From assembly GCA_944364615.1 (NCBI GenBank), contig CALVWF010000007.1:1-64000 (forward strand): a stretch of DNA of 64,000 bases, given 5' to 3'. Shown here piece by piece: positions 27,661-36,405 of the stretch. The DNA comes from an uncultured Clostridia bacterium (GTDB lineage: Bacteria; Bacillota; Clostridia; Christensenellales; CAG-314). Under the pieces are notes generated by a model that saw only the letters and a program-made list of their open reading frames with translations, made no database searches and was not told the DNA's origin. The stretch's first letter is position 1. The number at the start of each line of letters is the position of its first letter. A program made the translations under genes and the position numbers.

Positions 27661-28785
27661 ATGAAAAAAATATCCTTGATCGCTCTTATATCGACATTTG
27701 TCATTTTGGCGACAATGCTTACGGGCTGTACGCCCTCGGCAACGCCTACGGGTAAAGAACTGCGTTTTTCCAACGAAAAGTTTGTGTTTAACATCTCATT
27801 GGAAAGAAGCGCGCAAGTCGACAACGAAATGGTAGTAAAAGACGGCACAACCGAAACCAAATACGTCGAAGATTACCAGATGCTTCCATACAACTACGAC
27901 GAAATTCGTCCCGTTGCCGCAAAGGGAGTGCTTACCGTGGAAATCAACACCGACGACACTGCAAAATATACACTTACCACTTCTCAGACTATATACGCAA
28001 TTTACAACAAGTCGGAATTTACCGACGCACTGCTTGATTCGCTTACTGCCGAACAGTCACTGGACATCAACGGTTTTAATGCGGAAGAACAGCAATTGCA
28101 AATAGACACAAAGACTTTGCAGCAATACATCGATGAAGGAAAGGTGGCGTTACGTTCGGTGACGGACACCTACACGGAATTCGAAGCAAAAAAGACTCAG
28201 CAACCTCTTAAAAGCACAAAGGCTTTGACGGGATACTACCTCGGTTACAGCAATCAGCAGTACTCTCAGTACACCACCGAAAGCGAATACAATTACGAAA
28301 ACGGCGCGACGGTCAAGGTTACCAAGACGACAGACGGCAAGGAATCGATTTCAAATCATCAACTTGCAAGCAACACCATCGATATAAATCAGTATATTCT
28401 GTACAGCCGTACTCTCGACAAAGGAGAAAACACATTCGGCGACAATCCTTCAGTTCAGGTATTCGATCCGTTCAGCGCAACTACCGCTACCGCAAACTTT
28501 GCAATAAGCAAATCAGCCAAAAGCGTGCTGACATTCAACGGCGAACGTACACCCGTTGTCAACGACATAGTTGTAGGCTACATCAACGGCACCGCCTTGT
28601 ACTACATCAGCAACGTTCCTTACGACAGCGAACAGAAAGTGGACGTCAAAGGTGCACAGGACGGTATAATCAGCAAATTTACCGTAATTAAAATACAGAA
28701 CGGTTACTTTTCGATGCAACTGGACACCTTTGATGCCGACGTACAGCAATTCCTGACTGCAAAAACTCAGACCGCAGAGGAATAA
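27661..28785 (+). CDS. Lipoprotein of unknown function
   Basis: A 374-residue secreted protein anchored by lipid: positively charged start MKK, hydrophobic stretch, and lipobox MLTGC with C23 as the lipidated cysteine. The mature part is rich in Thr, Gln, Tyr and Asp and has no repeat or catalytic motif that I can identify. The family is not recognised. The ATG at 27661 is chosen because GGAGAAATAT precedes it and because it begins the signal peptide directly; an in-frame codon 11 positions earlier is possible. It has its own promoter and terminator. Confidence 0.75.
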   Translation: MKKISLIALISTFVILATMLTGCTPSATPTGKELRFSNEKFVFNISLERSAQVDNEMVVKDGTTETKYVEDYQMLPYNYDEIRPVAAKGVLTVEINTDDTAKYTLTTSQTIYAIYNKSEFTDALLDSLTAEQSLDINGFNAEEQQLQIDTKTLQQYIDEGKVALRSVTDTYTEFEAKKTQQPLKSTKALTGYYLGYSNQQYSQYTTESEYNYENGATVKVTKTTDGKESISNHQLASNTIDINQYILYSRTLDKGENTFGDNPSVQVFDPFSATTATANFAISKSAKSVLTFNGERTPVVNDIVVGYINGTALYYISNVPYDSEQKVDVKGAQDGIISKFTVIKIQNGYFSMQLDTFDADVQQFLTAKTQTAEE

Positions 28786-28823
28786 AACGGTTGTCTCAAC
28801 GACAGAATCGAAACTATTACAAC

Positions 28824-28858
28824 AAACGCCCTTGGGAATATTCCGAAGGGCGTTTCTT
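28824..28858 (+). terminator. Terminator of the lipoprotein gene
   Basis: AAACGCCCTT ... AAGGGCGTTTCTTT, a 15-16 pair stem with one mismatch. Confidence 0.85.
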
Positions 28859-28944
28859 TGCGCAAACTGCATTACCGTTACTATTTATCCTGATGAAGCC
28901 GATTTGACTGCACAGTCGGGCAACGGACGATTTGTAGAATTGTA

Positions 28945-28980
28945 AATACAATACCGCAACGCATTACGTTACGGTATTGT
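28945..28980 (-). terminator. Terminator of tadA
   Basis: Minus strand CAATACCGTAACG, loop TAATG, CGTTGCGGTATTG, then TATTT. The 13-pair stem contains one G-T pair. It lies 11 bases after the tadA stop. Confidence 0.75.
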
Positions 28981-28990
28981 TTGACAGACA

Positions 28991-29464
28991 TCAGTCGCAG
29001 TCGTCGGCAGGTAAATTCCGCGCCGAACGCTTGCTTTTAAAATATTGTGTAAGTATATTCGAACACTTTTCTTCCAACACTCCCCCTTCCGTTTCCAGAT
29101 TGTGATTTAGAGTGTTTACCGAGCGCATCATTTCGGATCTTCCCTCGGTTTTGTCGTAAGCGCCGAAATACACTTTGCTTATTCTTGCATTGTAACATGC
29201 GCCCAGACACATCAGACAGGGTTCCAGAGTTACGTACATTTCACAGCCGTTAAGCCGCCAGTCGCCGATTTTTTTACAAGCCTTGCGTATGGCTTCCGTT
29301 TCTGCGTGAGCGGTTGCGTCATTGCTCTTTCTGCGTCTGTTGTGAGCACGTGCAATTACTTTGCCGTCCTTTACTATTACAGCGCCTATAGGCACTTCGT
29401 CTTGCTTCATTGCCGCTAAAGCCTGCTTGACGGCCTTCGTCATAAAACGTTCTTTTTCATTCAT
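28991..29464 (-). CDS. tadA: tRNA-specific adenosine deaminase
   Basis: Zinc deaminase that converts A34 of tRNA-Arg(ACG) to inosine. The 157-residue protein shows the cytidine/deoxycytidylate deaminase signature: HAETEAI with zinc ligand His and catalytic Glu (about 54-60), and EPCLMCLGAC with both zinc cysteines (about 82-91). The substrate call rests on size and the N-terminal MTKAVKQALAAMKQDEVPIGAVIV, typical of TadA. Its start overlaps the GH2 gene stop by eight bases. Confidence 0.92.
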   Translation of the reverse strand: MNEKERFMTKAVKQALAAMKQDEVPIGAVIVKDGKVIARAHNRRRKSNDATAHAETEAIRKACKKIGDWRLNGCEMYVTLEPCLMCLGACYNARISKVYFGAYDKTEGRSEMMRSVNTLNHNLETEGGVLEEKCSNILTQYFKSKRSARNLPADDCD

Positions 29465-31238
29465 TCTTCAACTTTCCGTTTATACTCAAAAATGTGTTTT
29501 TGTCCGCTTTCAGCACCTTCCTGTCGTAGGTCATTATTCCGTTGACCTCGTCTTCCACGTCGCTCAACTGAACGTATACGCATGCGGACAATCCCTGTTT
29601 CTTTGCGGGAATTATCTGCTGTTCATACAAACTGCGCACCGCCTCATTGTAATCGGCAAGTTGCTCGAAATGCCTGTAACTGAACGTCGCGCCGGTATTG
29701 AAACAGTGGTCGACGTCCTTGTAAGTATATCCGCCGAATTCCGTAAGTACGGTGCATCTTGTCTTTTCTGGTTTTGGCAGTCTGACGGGACGGAAATAAA
29801 TGTGCAGACTTACGATATCTCCTCCCCCTTGATCGTGCCAACCGCTGGCGTGATCTATAAGTCTTGTCGGATCTATCTGACGGGTAAGGCTGACCGCTTT
29901 CAGCGCGTCGAATTGTCCCCAGCCTTCGTTAAACGGAGTCCACACGCAGATGCAGACGCAATTGTACAACTGACGCAACATTTCGATGTACTGTTCTCTG
30001 AACAACTCTCTGCCCTTCAAGGATTTGCGGGAAAATGCACGGTAATTGCTGTCCTTTTTGTGCCTCAATCCTATAAACGGCGCATACATGGTTACCCACT
30101 TGTGCTGACGTTCGCCGCCGCTGGGCATATCCTGCCACACCAGCATTCCCAACCTGTCGCAATGGTAGTACCATCTCATCGGCTCTACCTTTATGTGCTT
30201 ACGCAACATATTGAATCCCAACTGTTTGGCGGTACTGATGTCGTATATCATGGCTTCGTCGCTGGGCGCAGTGTACAATCCGTCGCTCCAATAGCCCTGA
30301 TCCAGCAATCCGCTTTGGAAATACTCTTTGTTGTTAAGATAAAGTCTGGGTATTCCCTCCTTGTCTCGTTGCACGTCCACCTTGCGCATACCGAAGTAAC
30401 TCGTCACCTTGTCACGACGGGAAATCAACACAAGATCGTACAAAAACGGATCTTCCGGAGTCCACGAACGAAAATCTGCAGGCATCTGTATTTCCAGACG
30501 GCTTTCTCCGTCCGCCTTTGCAATCTCTTTGCCCTCTGCAGATACCACTGCCGTTACCGGTCCGTTGAAATTCTTTTCCAACTGAATCGTGACCTTTGCA
30601 TTGTCGTAGTCGACATTAATATAGGCATTTGCAATATATTCGTCCACAACGCTTTCCAGCCACACCGTCTGCCATATACCGCTTTGCGCGGTATACCACA
30701 TTCCGTGTCTGTCAAGACACTGTTTGCCCGTACAGTAATAGGATGTGTCCGACGGATCGCGTACCGTAACTTCCAGCACGTTTGTCTGCTGTTCCGCGCA
30801 CAGGTCGGTTATGTCAAACGTAAAACCGTTGTAGCCTCCTACGTGATCGCCCGCTATTCTGCCGTTTACAAATACTCTTGCTATGTTGTCCACCGCACCG
30901 AAATGCAGCAGAATTTTTCCTCGGTTGAAACTTTTCGGAAAACAGAACTCTCTGCGGTAATGCAGATACTGTGAGGGAGTCAACTGCTTACACACTCCGG
31001 ACAGCACGCTTTCGGGTGAAAATGGTACCAATATTTTCCCCTGGTAAATTTTGGGCGCATTGAAATTTTCGTCAATGCTGTATTGCCACCAACCGTTGAG
31101 GTTTATGTAACTGTCCCTGACAAACTGCGGACGGGGATATTCCTGCAACGGTTTGTCTCCCACTTCCGCCCACGGAGTCAATTGAACACGTGTATTGCTC
31201 TGATCACCTTTTTTTAACATTTTTAACGCCTGTTTCAT
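29457..31238 (-). CDS. Glycoside hydrolase family 2 protein
   Basis: Retaining beta-glycosidase of family GH2, probably acting on plant-type or host oligosaccharides in the cytoplasm, since no signal peptide is present. The 593-residue protein has the sugar-binding jelly roll (about 40-200), Ig-like middle domain (about 200-300) and TIM barrel. The catalytic acid is likely E438 in NEGWGQF and the nucleophile E500 in TEFGGY. It is smaller than LacZ and closer to beta-glucuronidase-sized members, so the sugar specificity is unknown. AAGGAG lies eight bases before the ATG. It is co-transcribed with tadA, with which it has no obvious functional link. Confidence 0.88.
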   Translation of the reverse strand: MKQALKMLKKGDQSNTRVQLTPWAEVGDKPLQEYPRPQFVRDSYINLNGWWQYSIDENFNAPKIYQGKILVPFSPESVLSGVCKQLTPSQYLHYRREFCFPKSFNRGKILLHFGAVDNIARVFVNGRIAGDHVGGYNGFTFDITDLCAEQQTNVLEVTVRDPSDTSYYCTGKQCLDRHGMWYTAQSGIWQTVWLESVVDEYIANAYINVDYDNAKVTIQLEKNFNGPVTAVVSAEGKEIAKADGESRLEIQMPADFRSWTPEDPFLYDLVLISRRDKVTSYFGMRKVDVQRDKEGIPRLYLNNKEYFQSGLLDQGYWSDGLYTAPSDEAMIYDISTAKQLGFNMLRKHIKVEPMRWYYHCDRLGMLVWQDMPSGGERQHKWVTMYAPFIGLRHKKDSNYRAFSRKSLKGRELFREQYIEMLRQLYNCVCICVWTPFNEGWGQFDALKAVSLTRQIDPTRLIDHASGWHDQGGGDIVSLHIYFRPVRLPKPEKTRCTVLTEFGGYTYKDVDHCFNTGATFSYRHFEQLADYNEAVRSLYEQQIIPAKKQGLSACVYVQLSDVEDEVNGIMTYDRKVLKADKNTFLSINGKLKNE

Positions 31239-31650
31239 TCAACAAACTCCTTTTTTTTTATAATTGTACCACTTAAATACCCCTTTGTAAAGAGCGATAA
31301 AATTTATTTGCACGTAAAAAGTGACCGTCAAACGCTTACGGCAACTACCCGCCATTCACCTGCACGCAATGTACGGGGATTGCAAAAAGGCACGGCGCAG
31401 TTGACACGCGTTATTTTCTTTTCAGCCACACATTCAGTCCGCTTTACCCGCAACTGTTTGCTCTTTTCTGACATTGCAGACATTTTACGGCAAAGCAGCA
31501 AACACAAACACCGCAAAACGAATCAAAGGTCTGACTGCAAACGCTCTGTCAGACCTTTCATCTTTTGTTATTGAGTTAAAATCAAATGCAAAATTGCATT
31601 TTGCCCACATTACATTCAAATTTTCAAACAAAACTTATAGGCAATTTTAT
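31239..31650. other. Intergenic spacer with two palindromes
   Basis: No credible gene. It holds the GH2 leader on the right-hand end of that gene, a hairpin AAAGGTCTGAC ... GTCAGACCTTT (31525-31558) that may end the minus-strand gene starting at 32490, and an AT palindrome AAATGCAAAATTGCATTT (31584-31601). Confidence 0.5.
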
Positions 31651-32490
31651 TTACTCTTTTTCCGTTTTTTCCTTTTCTTTCTTTTGCTCGGAAGTCTGCT
31701 CGGCGTCCGCTTCCTTGGCGTCTTCCACCGTAACTACGATGTCTTCGGTGACATCGACCGTTTCGGTCTGTTTAGGCTGTTCCTTGACCACTTCCGCTTC
31801 GCTGTGTTCAGTAGCAACCGTTTCGTTGTCTTCGGCAGATTGTTGGTCGTGTCTGACCTCCTCCTGTGGCTCTGACGTTTCTTCCGTCGTTACGGCAGGT
31901 TCTGCCTTGGATTGCTTTTCCTTCTGCGTGGTAACCTTGGCGTTTTCGTCCGCTTTGGCTACATCGGGGCTGTAAGTCGTTGTCATCTTTATTACCCTGA
32001 AATCAATGGAACTGAATTTAAGTCCCAATATGTTCAGATAACTGTCCACCAACAAACATCTGTATTTTTCCAACACGAAGTTGACGTCGTCGCTGTTGAC
32101 TTCCACATCGATGCGCATCTTGAAGCCCAACTTTTCATCGGGACGCACCTGCAAGCGTCTGACCTTGATGCCTTCCACCAACGAACTGTCGGTGACGGCA
32201 ATCTTTTTGATTACCCTGCCCGACGCTTCGGTGGATTTGCCCACATCGGCGGTAAGCATTACGTAGCGCAGTACGTTTCTGTCACTGAACGCCGCGTAAG
32301 TGTTGTACGCCGCAAAAGCAAGATACAATCCTGAAAACACGCACACTATAACAAGCACTACTTTGCCTGCGTTGTCATTTGTCTGCAGTGTAGGAATATT
32401 GCCCAACGCCATCAACAAACTGATTACCGCAATTATAAGTGCGATGACAGTCTGCGCAACAAGTGCTATTTTTTCAATTGTCTTTTTCAT
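31651..32490 (-). CDS. AmaP-like membrane protein with long acidic tail
   Basis: A 279-residue protein with two N-terminal membrane helices (about 8-32 and 41-67), a soluble alpha/beta domain (about 75-170: SGRVIKKIAVTDSSLVEGIK ... MRIDVEVNSDDVNFV) and a very acidic Glu/Thr/Lys-rich low-complexity tail (about 180-279). The order of helices and domain resembles AmaP, the anchor of the Asp23 envelope-stress protein in Bacillota, but identity is not obvious and no Asp23 gene is adjacent. The tail is unusual. AAGGAG lies seven bases before the ATG. It could equally be an uncharacterised envelope protein. Confidence 0.5.
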   Translation of the reverse strand: MKKTIEKIALVAQTVIALIIAVISLLMALGNIPTLQTNDNAGKVVLVIVCVFSGLYLAFAAYNTYAAFSDRNVLRYVMLTADVGKSTEASGRVIKKIAVTDSSLVEGIKVRRLQVRPDEKLGFKMRIDVEVNSDDVNFVLEKYRCLLVDSYLNILGLKFSSIDFRVIKMTTTYSPDVAKADENAKVTTQKEKQSKAEPAVTTEETSEPQEEVRHDQQSAEDNETVATEHSEAEVVKEQPKQTETVDVTEDIVVTVEDAKEADAEQTSEQKKEKEKTEKE

Positions 32491-32731
32491 AAAATACTCC
32501 TTGGCTGTTACGCCTGAATTGTTGTTATTTTATAGTATTGACATCTGTCGCCGTAAAATACCGCAACGCACGATGTCGGTCAGTCAAATTGTATCAGTCC
32601 GAAGGCTTTTTGTCAAGACCGCAACCGTTACAAGCGAAACAATTGCACCGTCTTTACGCAGGATGTTAAAACAGATGTAAAAAAAACCTCATTTTTTTGC
32701 TAAAAAAACGTAACTTTTTGTATTCTTTTCA

Positions 32732-32760
32732 TTGCCAAAACCGTCAAAATGGTGTATTAT
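32732..32760 (+). promoter_or_regulatory. Promoter of tRNA-Pro
   Basis: TTGCCA (32732-32737), 17-base spacer, TATTAT (32755-32760), ten bases before the tRNA 5' end. Confidence 0.7.
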
Positions 32761-32770
32761 ATTTAGGCAT

Positions 32771-32847
32771 CTGGGTGTAGCGCAGTTTGGTAGCGCACAA
32801 GACTGGGGGTCTTGGGGTCGCAGGTTCAAGTCCTGTCACCCAGACCA
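32771..32847 (+). tRNA. tRNA-Pro (anticodon GGG)
   Basis: Folds as a full cloverleaf: acceptor CTGGGTG/CACCCAG, D-stem GCGC/GCGC, anticodon stem CAAGA/TCTTG with loop CTGGGGG giving anticodon GGG, T-stem GCAGG/CCTGT with TTCAAGT loop. The CCA end is encoded. It is 77 bases long and followed at once by a strong terminator. Confidence 0.95.
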
Positions 32848-32850
32848 ATA

Positions 32851-32893
32851 AAGACACGGCAACCGAGTAAATCTCGGTTGCCGTGTCTTTTTT
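32851..32893 (+). terminator. Terminator of tRNA-Pro
   Basis: AAGACACGGCAACCGAG, loop TAAAT, CTCGGTTGCCGTGTCTTTTTT, a perfect 17-pair stem. Its right part is repeated about 1 kb downstream. Confidence 0.92.
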
Positions 32894-32910
32894 GTCGTGT
32901 TTTAATTTGT
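32863..32910 (+). repeat. 48-bp direct repeat, copy 1 (inside tRNA-Pro terminator)
   Basis: Identical over 48 bases to 33901-33948. It starts at CCGAGTAAATCTCGG in the terminator loop and runs past the T run to TTTTAATTTGT. The two copies bound a roughly 1 kb islet. Confidence 0.9.
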
Positions 32911-33009
32911 TCCTACTCATCAAAGTGCAAAGTAAAAACATTGCTCCTCTATCTGTTTATACCCGATTACTTTCAGATTTTCAATTACAATACCGTTTGT
33001 ATTTAAAAA

Positions 33010-33491
33010 TTACATTGCGTCAGGATGTCGAATACTTAGATAAAGTATATTTTTATGTTTTTTTTCGGCAAACTTAACCATTTGAAATGCACCGCCCCAA
33101 TTGTGTTCCGTATAAGAAACAATAATATCTGCCTGCTCTACCATCCATTCATTACGTTTCGCTATTGCAAATCTGTATGGCACGTTTTCAATAGACGGAT
33201 ACAACAAATGGTCATATTCAAGCATAAGGGCTTCTCTTTTTTCAAGCGATATATTTAAATACGAACAACTAATACTTTCTCGCAATTTACACTCGGAAAC
33301 AATTTACGGACTTTGTCAATAACGTGGGAAACAAGCAAATCGAACTTGCCGTAACCTCCGCAATAAAACTTAATTAAATAATTAAATTTTTTTCCTTTTT
33401 CAAAAATAGCCGTTAACGCTTCTGCAAGTTTTTCCGTTAATTCTTTTTCTTTGCCGTTTATATTTCTGTGTCCGCAAAAAACTACTGTCAT
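33010..33491 (-). pseudogene. SLOG-like (DUF1273-type) protein gene, split by a frameshift
   Basis: Two overlapping frames make one protein. The first (33491 to the TAA at 33255) gives MTVVFCGHRNINGKEKELTE through FYCGGYGKFDLLV to SVNCEKVLVV. The other frame (from about 33270 to 33010) continues LNISLEKREALMLEYDHLLY, RNEWMVEQADIIVSYTEHNWG and KNILYLSI. The joined product resembles the nucleotide-binding SLOG/DUF1273 proteins of Bacillota (GHR start, GGYG-x-x-D loop, late ADIIVSY strand). The break lies near 33255-33285. It is either a true mutation or a sequencing error. AAGGAG precedes the ATG at 33491. It is divergent from the Xre gene. Function in related proteins is unclear. Confidence 0.7.
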
Positions 33492-33509
33492 ATATCTCCT
33501 TATATTTGT

Positions 33510-33537
33510 ATTATAGCATATTACTGAGCAAAAGCAA
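33510..33537 (-). promoter_or_regulatory. Promoter of the SLOG-like gene
   Basis: Minus strand TTGCTT (33537-33532), 16-base spacer, TATAAT (33515-33510), and AAGGAG before the ATG. Confidence 0.65.
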
Positions 33538-33620
33538 AGTAATACGCATACGCTCAGTATATTTTTTTCATTTTGTTTTATACTCAATAAACACAGTTAC
33601 AGACAAAGGAGATACTTGAA

Positions 33621-33860
33621 GTGACTCTTGCTGAAGCACTTGCCGCCCGAATAGACGAACTTTTGGAGCAAACAGGATTGACGCAATACCAACTTGCCAA
33701 ACGGAGCGGTCTCGCCCAAACGACGATAGCCGACATCAGAAAAATGAGAAACAAGGGAACCAATATTCTGAATTTAAGCGCGATTGCACAAGGATTCGGA
33801 ATGGATTTGCCACAATTTTTCAACTCTCCTCTTTTTTACGGAGAAAACATTTCAGATTAA
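33621..33860 (+). CDS. Xre-family helix-turn-helix regulator
   Basis: A 79-residue DNA-binding protein that is essentially one Xre/Cro helix-turn-helix domain: LTQYQLAKRSGLAQTTIADI (about 20-39) is the canonical HTH, followed by NILNLSAIAQGFGMDLPQFF. It starts at GTG (33621) with AAAGGAGA nine bases upstream. It lies inside the islet bounded by 48-bp repeats and is divergent from the SLOG-like gene, so it probably represses that promoter and its own. Single-domain Xre proteins often come with small mobile or toxin-antitoxin units; no toxin is visible here. Confidence 0.85.
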   Translation: MTLAEALAARIDELLEQTGLTQYQLAKRSGLAQTTIADIRKMRNKGTNILNLSAIAQGFGMDLPQFFNSPLFYGENISD

Positions 33861-33900
33861 AACGTCAGTATTTAAAAATTTTAATTTAGCATAGCACGGC

Positions 33901-33948
33901 CCGAGTAAATCTCGGTTGCCGTGTCTTTTTTGTCGTGTTTTAATTTGT
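33901..33948 (+). repeat. 48-bp direct repeat, copy 2
   Basis: Perfect copy of 32863-32910. Just upstream the sequence reads GCACGGC, so most of the left terminator arm (CACGGCAACCGAG in copy 1) is also present with two bases missing. It can still fold into a terminator and probably ends the Xre transcript. Confidence 0.9.
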
Positions 33949-34246
33949 CACATCTGTCGGTAACGCTTTTACGTCACGCAAACGAAAATGCTTGTATGGC
34001 AGAAAAATGTCAGGAGGCGTCAATATCGCTGGTCAACCGCTCCTCAAACAATACCATATGCCCTCCGAAAAGTTTGACTTGGTAAATTACGGAACAGACT
34101 TTCAAATTTGCTTAAGTGTTTAAAACTGTGTGTATATCCATTGCATATAAATTATTCGTACATGCATATTTTCAGACGTCCGTAACGGTCTTATATCGGC
34201 AATATTATTTGTTACCGTTGCATTCAGCAACGTTAAAATTACAGGA
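33949..34246. other. Intergenic spacer
   Basis: No gene, RNA or repeat recognised. The region is AT-rich toward the right, where the promoter of the next gene begins. Confidence 0.5.
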
Positions 34247-34275
34247 TTGACTTTTGTGTATATTTTATATATAAT
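34247..34275 (+). promoter_or_regulatory. Promoter of the 34.3 kb membrane protein gene
   Basis: TTGACT (34247-34252), 17-base spacer, TATAAT (34270-34275). Confidence 0.75.
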
Positions 34276-34329
34276 TAAAAAAGAACGGTACTCTGTTCTA
34301 AATTCGCAATTGTTGTAAGGAGGGACATC

Positions 34330-34698
34330 ATGACGTTTGCAAGACAATTTTTCATACACATAGGGAACGTTATAACGGGTGACGGCAAAAAACGCATTCT
34401 GTACTCGATAGTCAATATAGTTTTCATGGCGCTGGCTGTACTGGCGACGTGGGGCGTAATGAAATCATGGGACATAATGTTTTCGCAAACTTTTATAGGC
34501 GGTTTGATTTTGTTGATAATATGTATTGTCTTCGCTCTTGCCAGCATCGTAAACGGAGTAATAGGACAGATTGTGCTTATAGTTTGCGCGCTTATATCGT
34601 TGGGGGACAAAGAACAGCGTGCACCGTGTGCAGTTGCTCTAGTGATTGCACTGCTGTCCGTTGCCGCGCTCGTCGTCACGGTAATACTTATTATTTGA
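34330..34698 (+). CDS. Small membrane protein of unknown function
   Basis: A 122-residue protein with three clear hydrophobic helices (about 24-43, 54-84 and 100-122) after a short charged N-terminus. No known family is recognised. AAGGAGG lies six bases before the ATG and a near-consensus promoter is upstream, so it is probably expressed. The C69 dipeptidase gene follows 105 bases later on the same strand and may be co-transcribed. Confidence 0.7.
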   Translation: MTFARQFFIHIGNVITGDGKKRILYSIVNIVFMALAVLATWGVMKSWDIMFSQTFIGGLILLIICIVFALASIVNGVIGQIVLIVCALISLGDKEQRAPCAVALVIALLSVAALVVTVILII

Positions 34699-34803
34699 CT
34701 TTCTTTTACCATTAATCGCAAACAGATATTTACATCGCACAAATATTGCGGAAAAATATACTGTATAAGACCGTGAGCCGTAAAAGGTAAAAGGAGATTG
34801 AAT

Positions 34804-36039
34804 ATGTGTGACACAATGCTCATAAAGCGTGACGGCAAAATGTTTTTCGGCAAAAACAGCGACAGATCTCCCAACGAAGCGCACCTGATGTTGCGTGTGC
34901 CCGCTAAAGACTACAAACAGGGAGAAATGGTAAGGACAACCTACATACAGATACCGCAAGCGCAGCACACTTACTCCTGCGTACTGCTCAAACCGCACTG
35001 GATATGGGGAGCGGAAATGGGCTGGAACGAATACGGGCTCAATATAGGCAACGAAGCGGTGTTTACAAAAGTAAAAAGGGAATCTTCCAACGGACTTATA
35101 GGAATGGATCTTTTAAGACTTGCTCTTGAAAGATGTCGTACGGCGCAGGAAGCGACAGATCTTATAGTCAGTCTCATAAAAACTTACGGCCAGGGCGGAA
35201 ACTGCGGATTTGACAAAAAATTCTACTACGACAACGCCTTTCTGATTGCGGACGGCAAGGATGCGTTTATTCTGGAAAGCGCTGGTCGCAACACAGCGGT
35301 AAAGAAAGCGGACGACATAACCGCCATTTCCAACTGTCTGAGTATACGAAAGGATTACTCGGGGAACGAGCAGTCGGAAACGGATTTTAAAAGGAAGTAC
35401 CAAAACAACCTGTTTACCAAAGTGGCGGGTGCGGAACGGCGCAAAGAAACCTCTTTAAAGATACTGTCGCAAAATGGCACCCCCGTCGGTTTGCTGCTGA
35501 TGCAGGCACTGCGCAGTCACGCAGACACTAACGTTACCCCCTGCACTGCTTCCACTTCCAGCGTGTGCATGCACGCCGGCAATATGTTCGGAGATCACAC
35601 AACAGGCAGTTACTGCGGCGAAATAAACAAAGTCTACTTCGTTACGGGCAGTTCGATGCCCTGTCTGTCCATTTACAAACCTCTGTCGGTGCGTGCGTCC
35701 GTTCTTCCCACAGACGAACATCAGGCATTGAAGTACTGGGTACAACGCGAATTGATAAACAGACATCTGATGAGCGGAAACATTGACAAAGACGATTATT
35801 TACGGCGTGCAAGCGCACTTCAACGGCAATTTACCGATATGGCGGCGCAATGCAAAACGCAGCAAGAACTGGAAAACGTTTCCGAACAGTGTTTCCTTAC
35901 GGAACAGCAATTTGTGGACGACCTGCTAAAAAGCGTGCGTTTTTTGCCACTTAAAATAAAGGGCAACTTCTATTTTACCCGTTACTGGGCTAAAAAGAAC
36001 GAAAAATTCAAAGCCCTCTACCATACCGAAATGCTTTGA
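34804..36039 (+). CDS. C69 family dipeptidase (secernin-like)
   Basis: N-terminal nucleophile hydrolase that cleaves dipeptides. The 411-residue protein starts MCDTMLIKRDG; after removal of Met, C2 becomes the nucleophile, as required in the family, and the GKNSDRSPNE segment follows (about 17-26). Further signatures are HTYSCVLLKPHWIWGAEMG (about 56-74) and GNEAVFTK. I chose the ATG at 34804 over an upstream TTG because the nucleophile must be residue 2 and AAAAGGAG lies eight bases before it. No signal peptide, so probably cytoplasmic peptide turnover. Confidence 0.88.
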   Translation: MCDTMLIKRDGKMFFGKNSDRSPNEAHLMLRVPAKDYKQGEMVRTTYIQIPQAQHTYSCVLLKPHWIWGAEMGWNEYGLNIGNEAVFTKVKRESSNGLIGMDLLRLALERCRTAQEATDLIVSLIKTYGQGGNCGFDKKFYYDNAFLIADGKDAFILESAGRNTAVKKADDITAISNCLSIRKDYSGNEQSETDFKRKYQNNLFTKVAGAERRKETSLKILSQNGTPVGLLLMQALRSHADTNVTPCTASTSSVCMHAGNMFGDHTTGSYCGEINKVYFVTGSSMPCLSIYKPLSVRASVLPTDEHQALKYWVQRELINRHLMSGNIDKDDYLRRASALQRQFTDMAAQCKTQQELENVSEQCFLTEQQFVDDLLKSVRFLPLKIKGNFYFTRYWAKKNEKFKALYHTEML

Positions 36040-36405
36040 CGTTTGACGGTGCACTCTTAAAAAAGTTTGTTAATTAACCGCAAAAGGGCATCAGACCTCA
36101 ATTTCCCCGAGATGCGCATTACAGCAAAGGCTCGTCACCCCTGTGTATTTCAATTAATAAATTTCAATTTGTTTTTCCCGACTTTTACCGAATTTTTCTG
36201 TACGTCGGGGAAAATTGCTGTCAGTCGGCATAAGTATCACGCAACGCCCGTAAGGCGCTCGCTCCGCAAAACGAAAGATTTTGTACTTGCCCGACGGGCA
36301 TTGCTCTTGACACATTGACGACAGACGTTTATAATTGTTAATTACACTGTTTATATAATTTTTAAACATACGGTTAAAACAACTGACCGTAACACGGAGC
36401 AATAT
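36040..36405. other. Intergenic spacer
   Basis: No gene seen. A TATAAT at 36354-36359 without a convincing -35 may be the promoter of the next gene. No terminator for the dipeptidase gene was recognised. Confidence 0.4.

Noticed and set aside
29361..30974. Open frame of 537 codons on the plus strand
   Set aside because: Shadow of the GH2 gene, whose catalytic motifs are clear on the other strand.
32911..33900. Toxin-antitoxin unit or prophage in the tRNA islet
   Set aside because: Only an Xre regulator and a SLOG-like pseudogene are present; no toxin, integrase or phage structural gene is seen.
34120..34359. Open frame of 79 codons on the minus strand in the spacer after the islet
   Set aside because: No ribosome binding site and low-complexity AT-rich sequence over the promoter of the plus-strand membrane gene.
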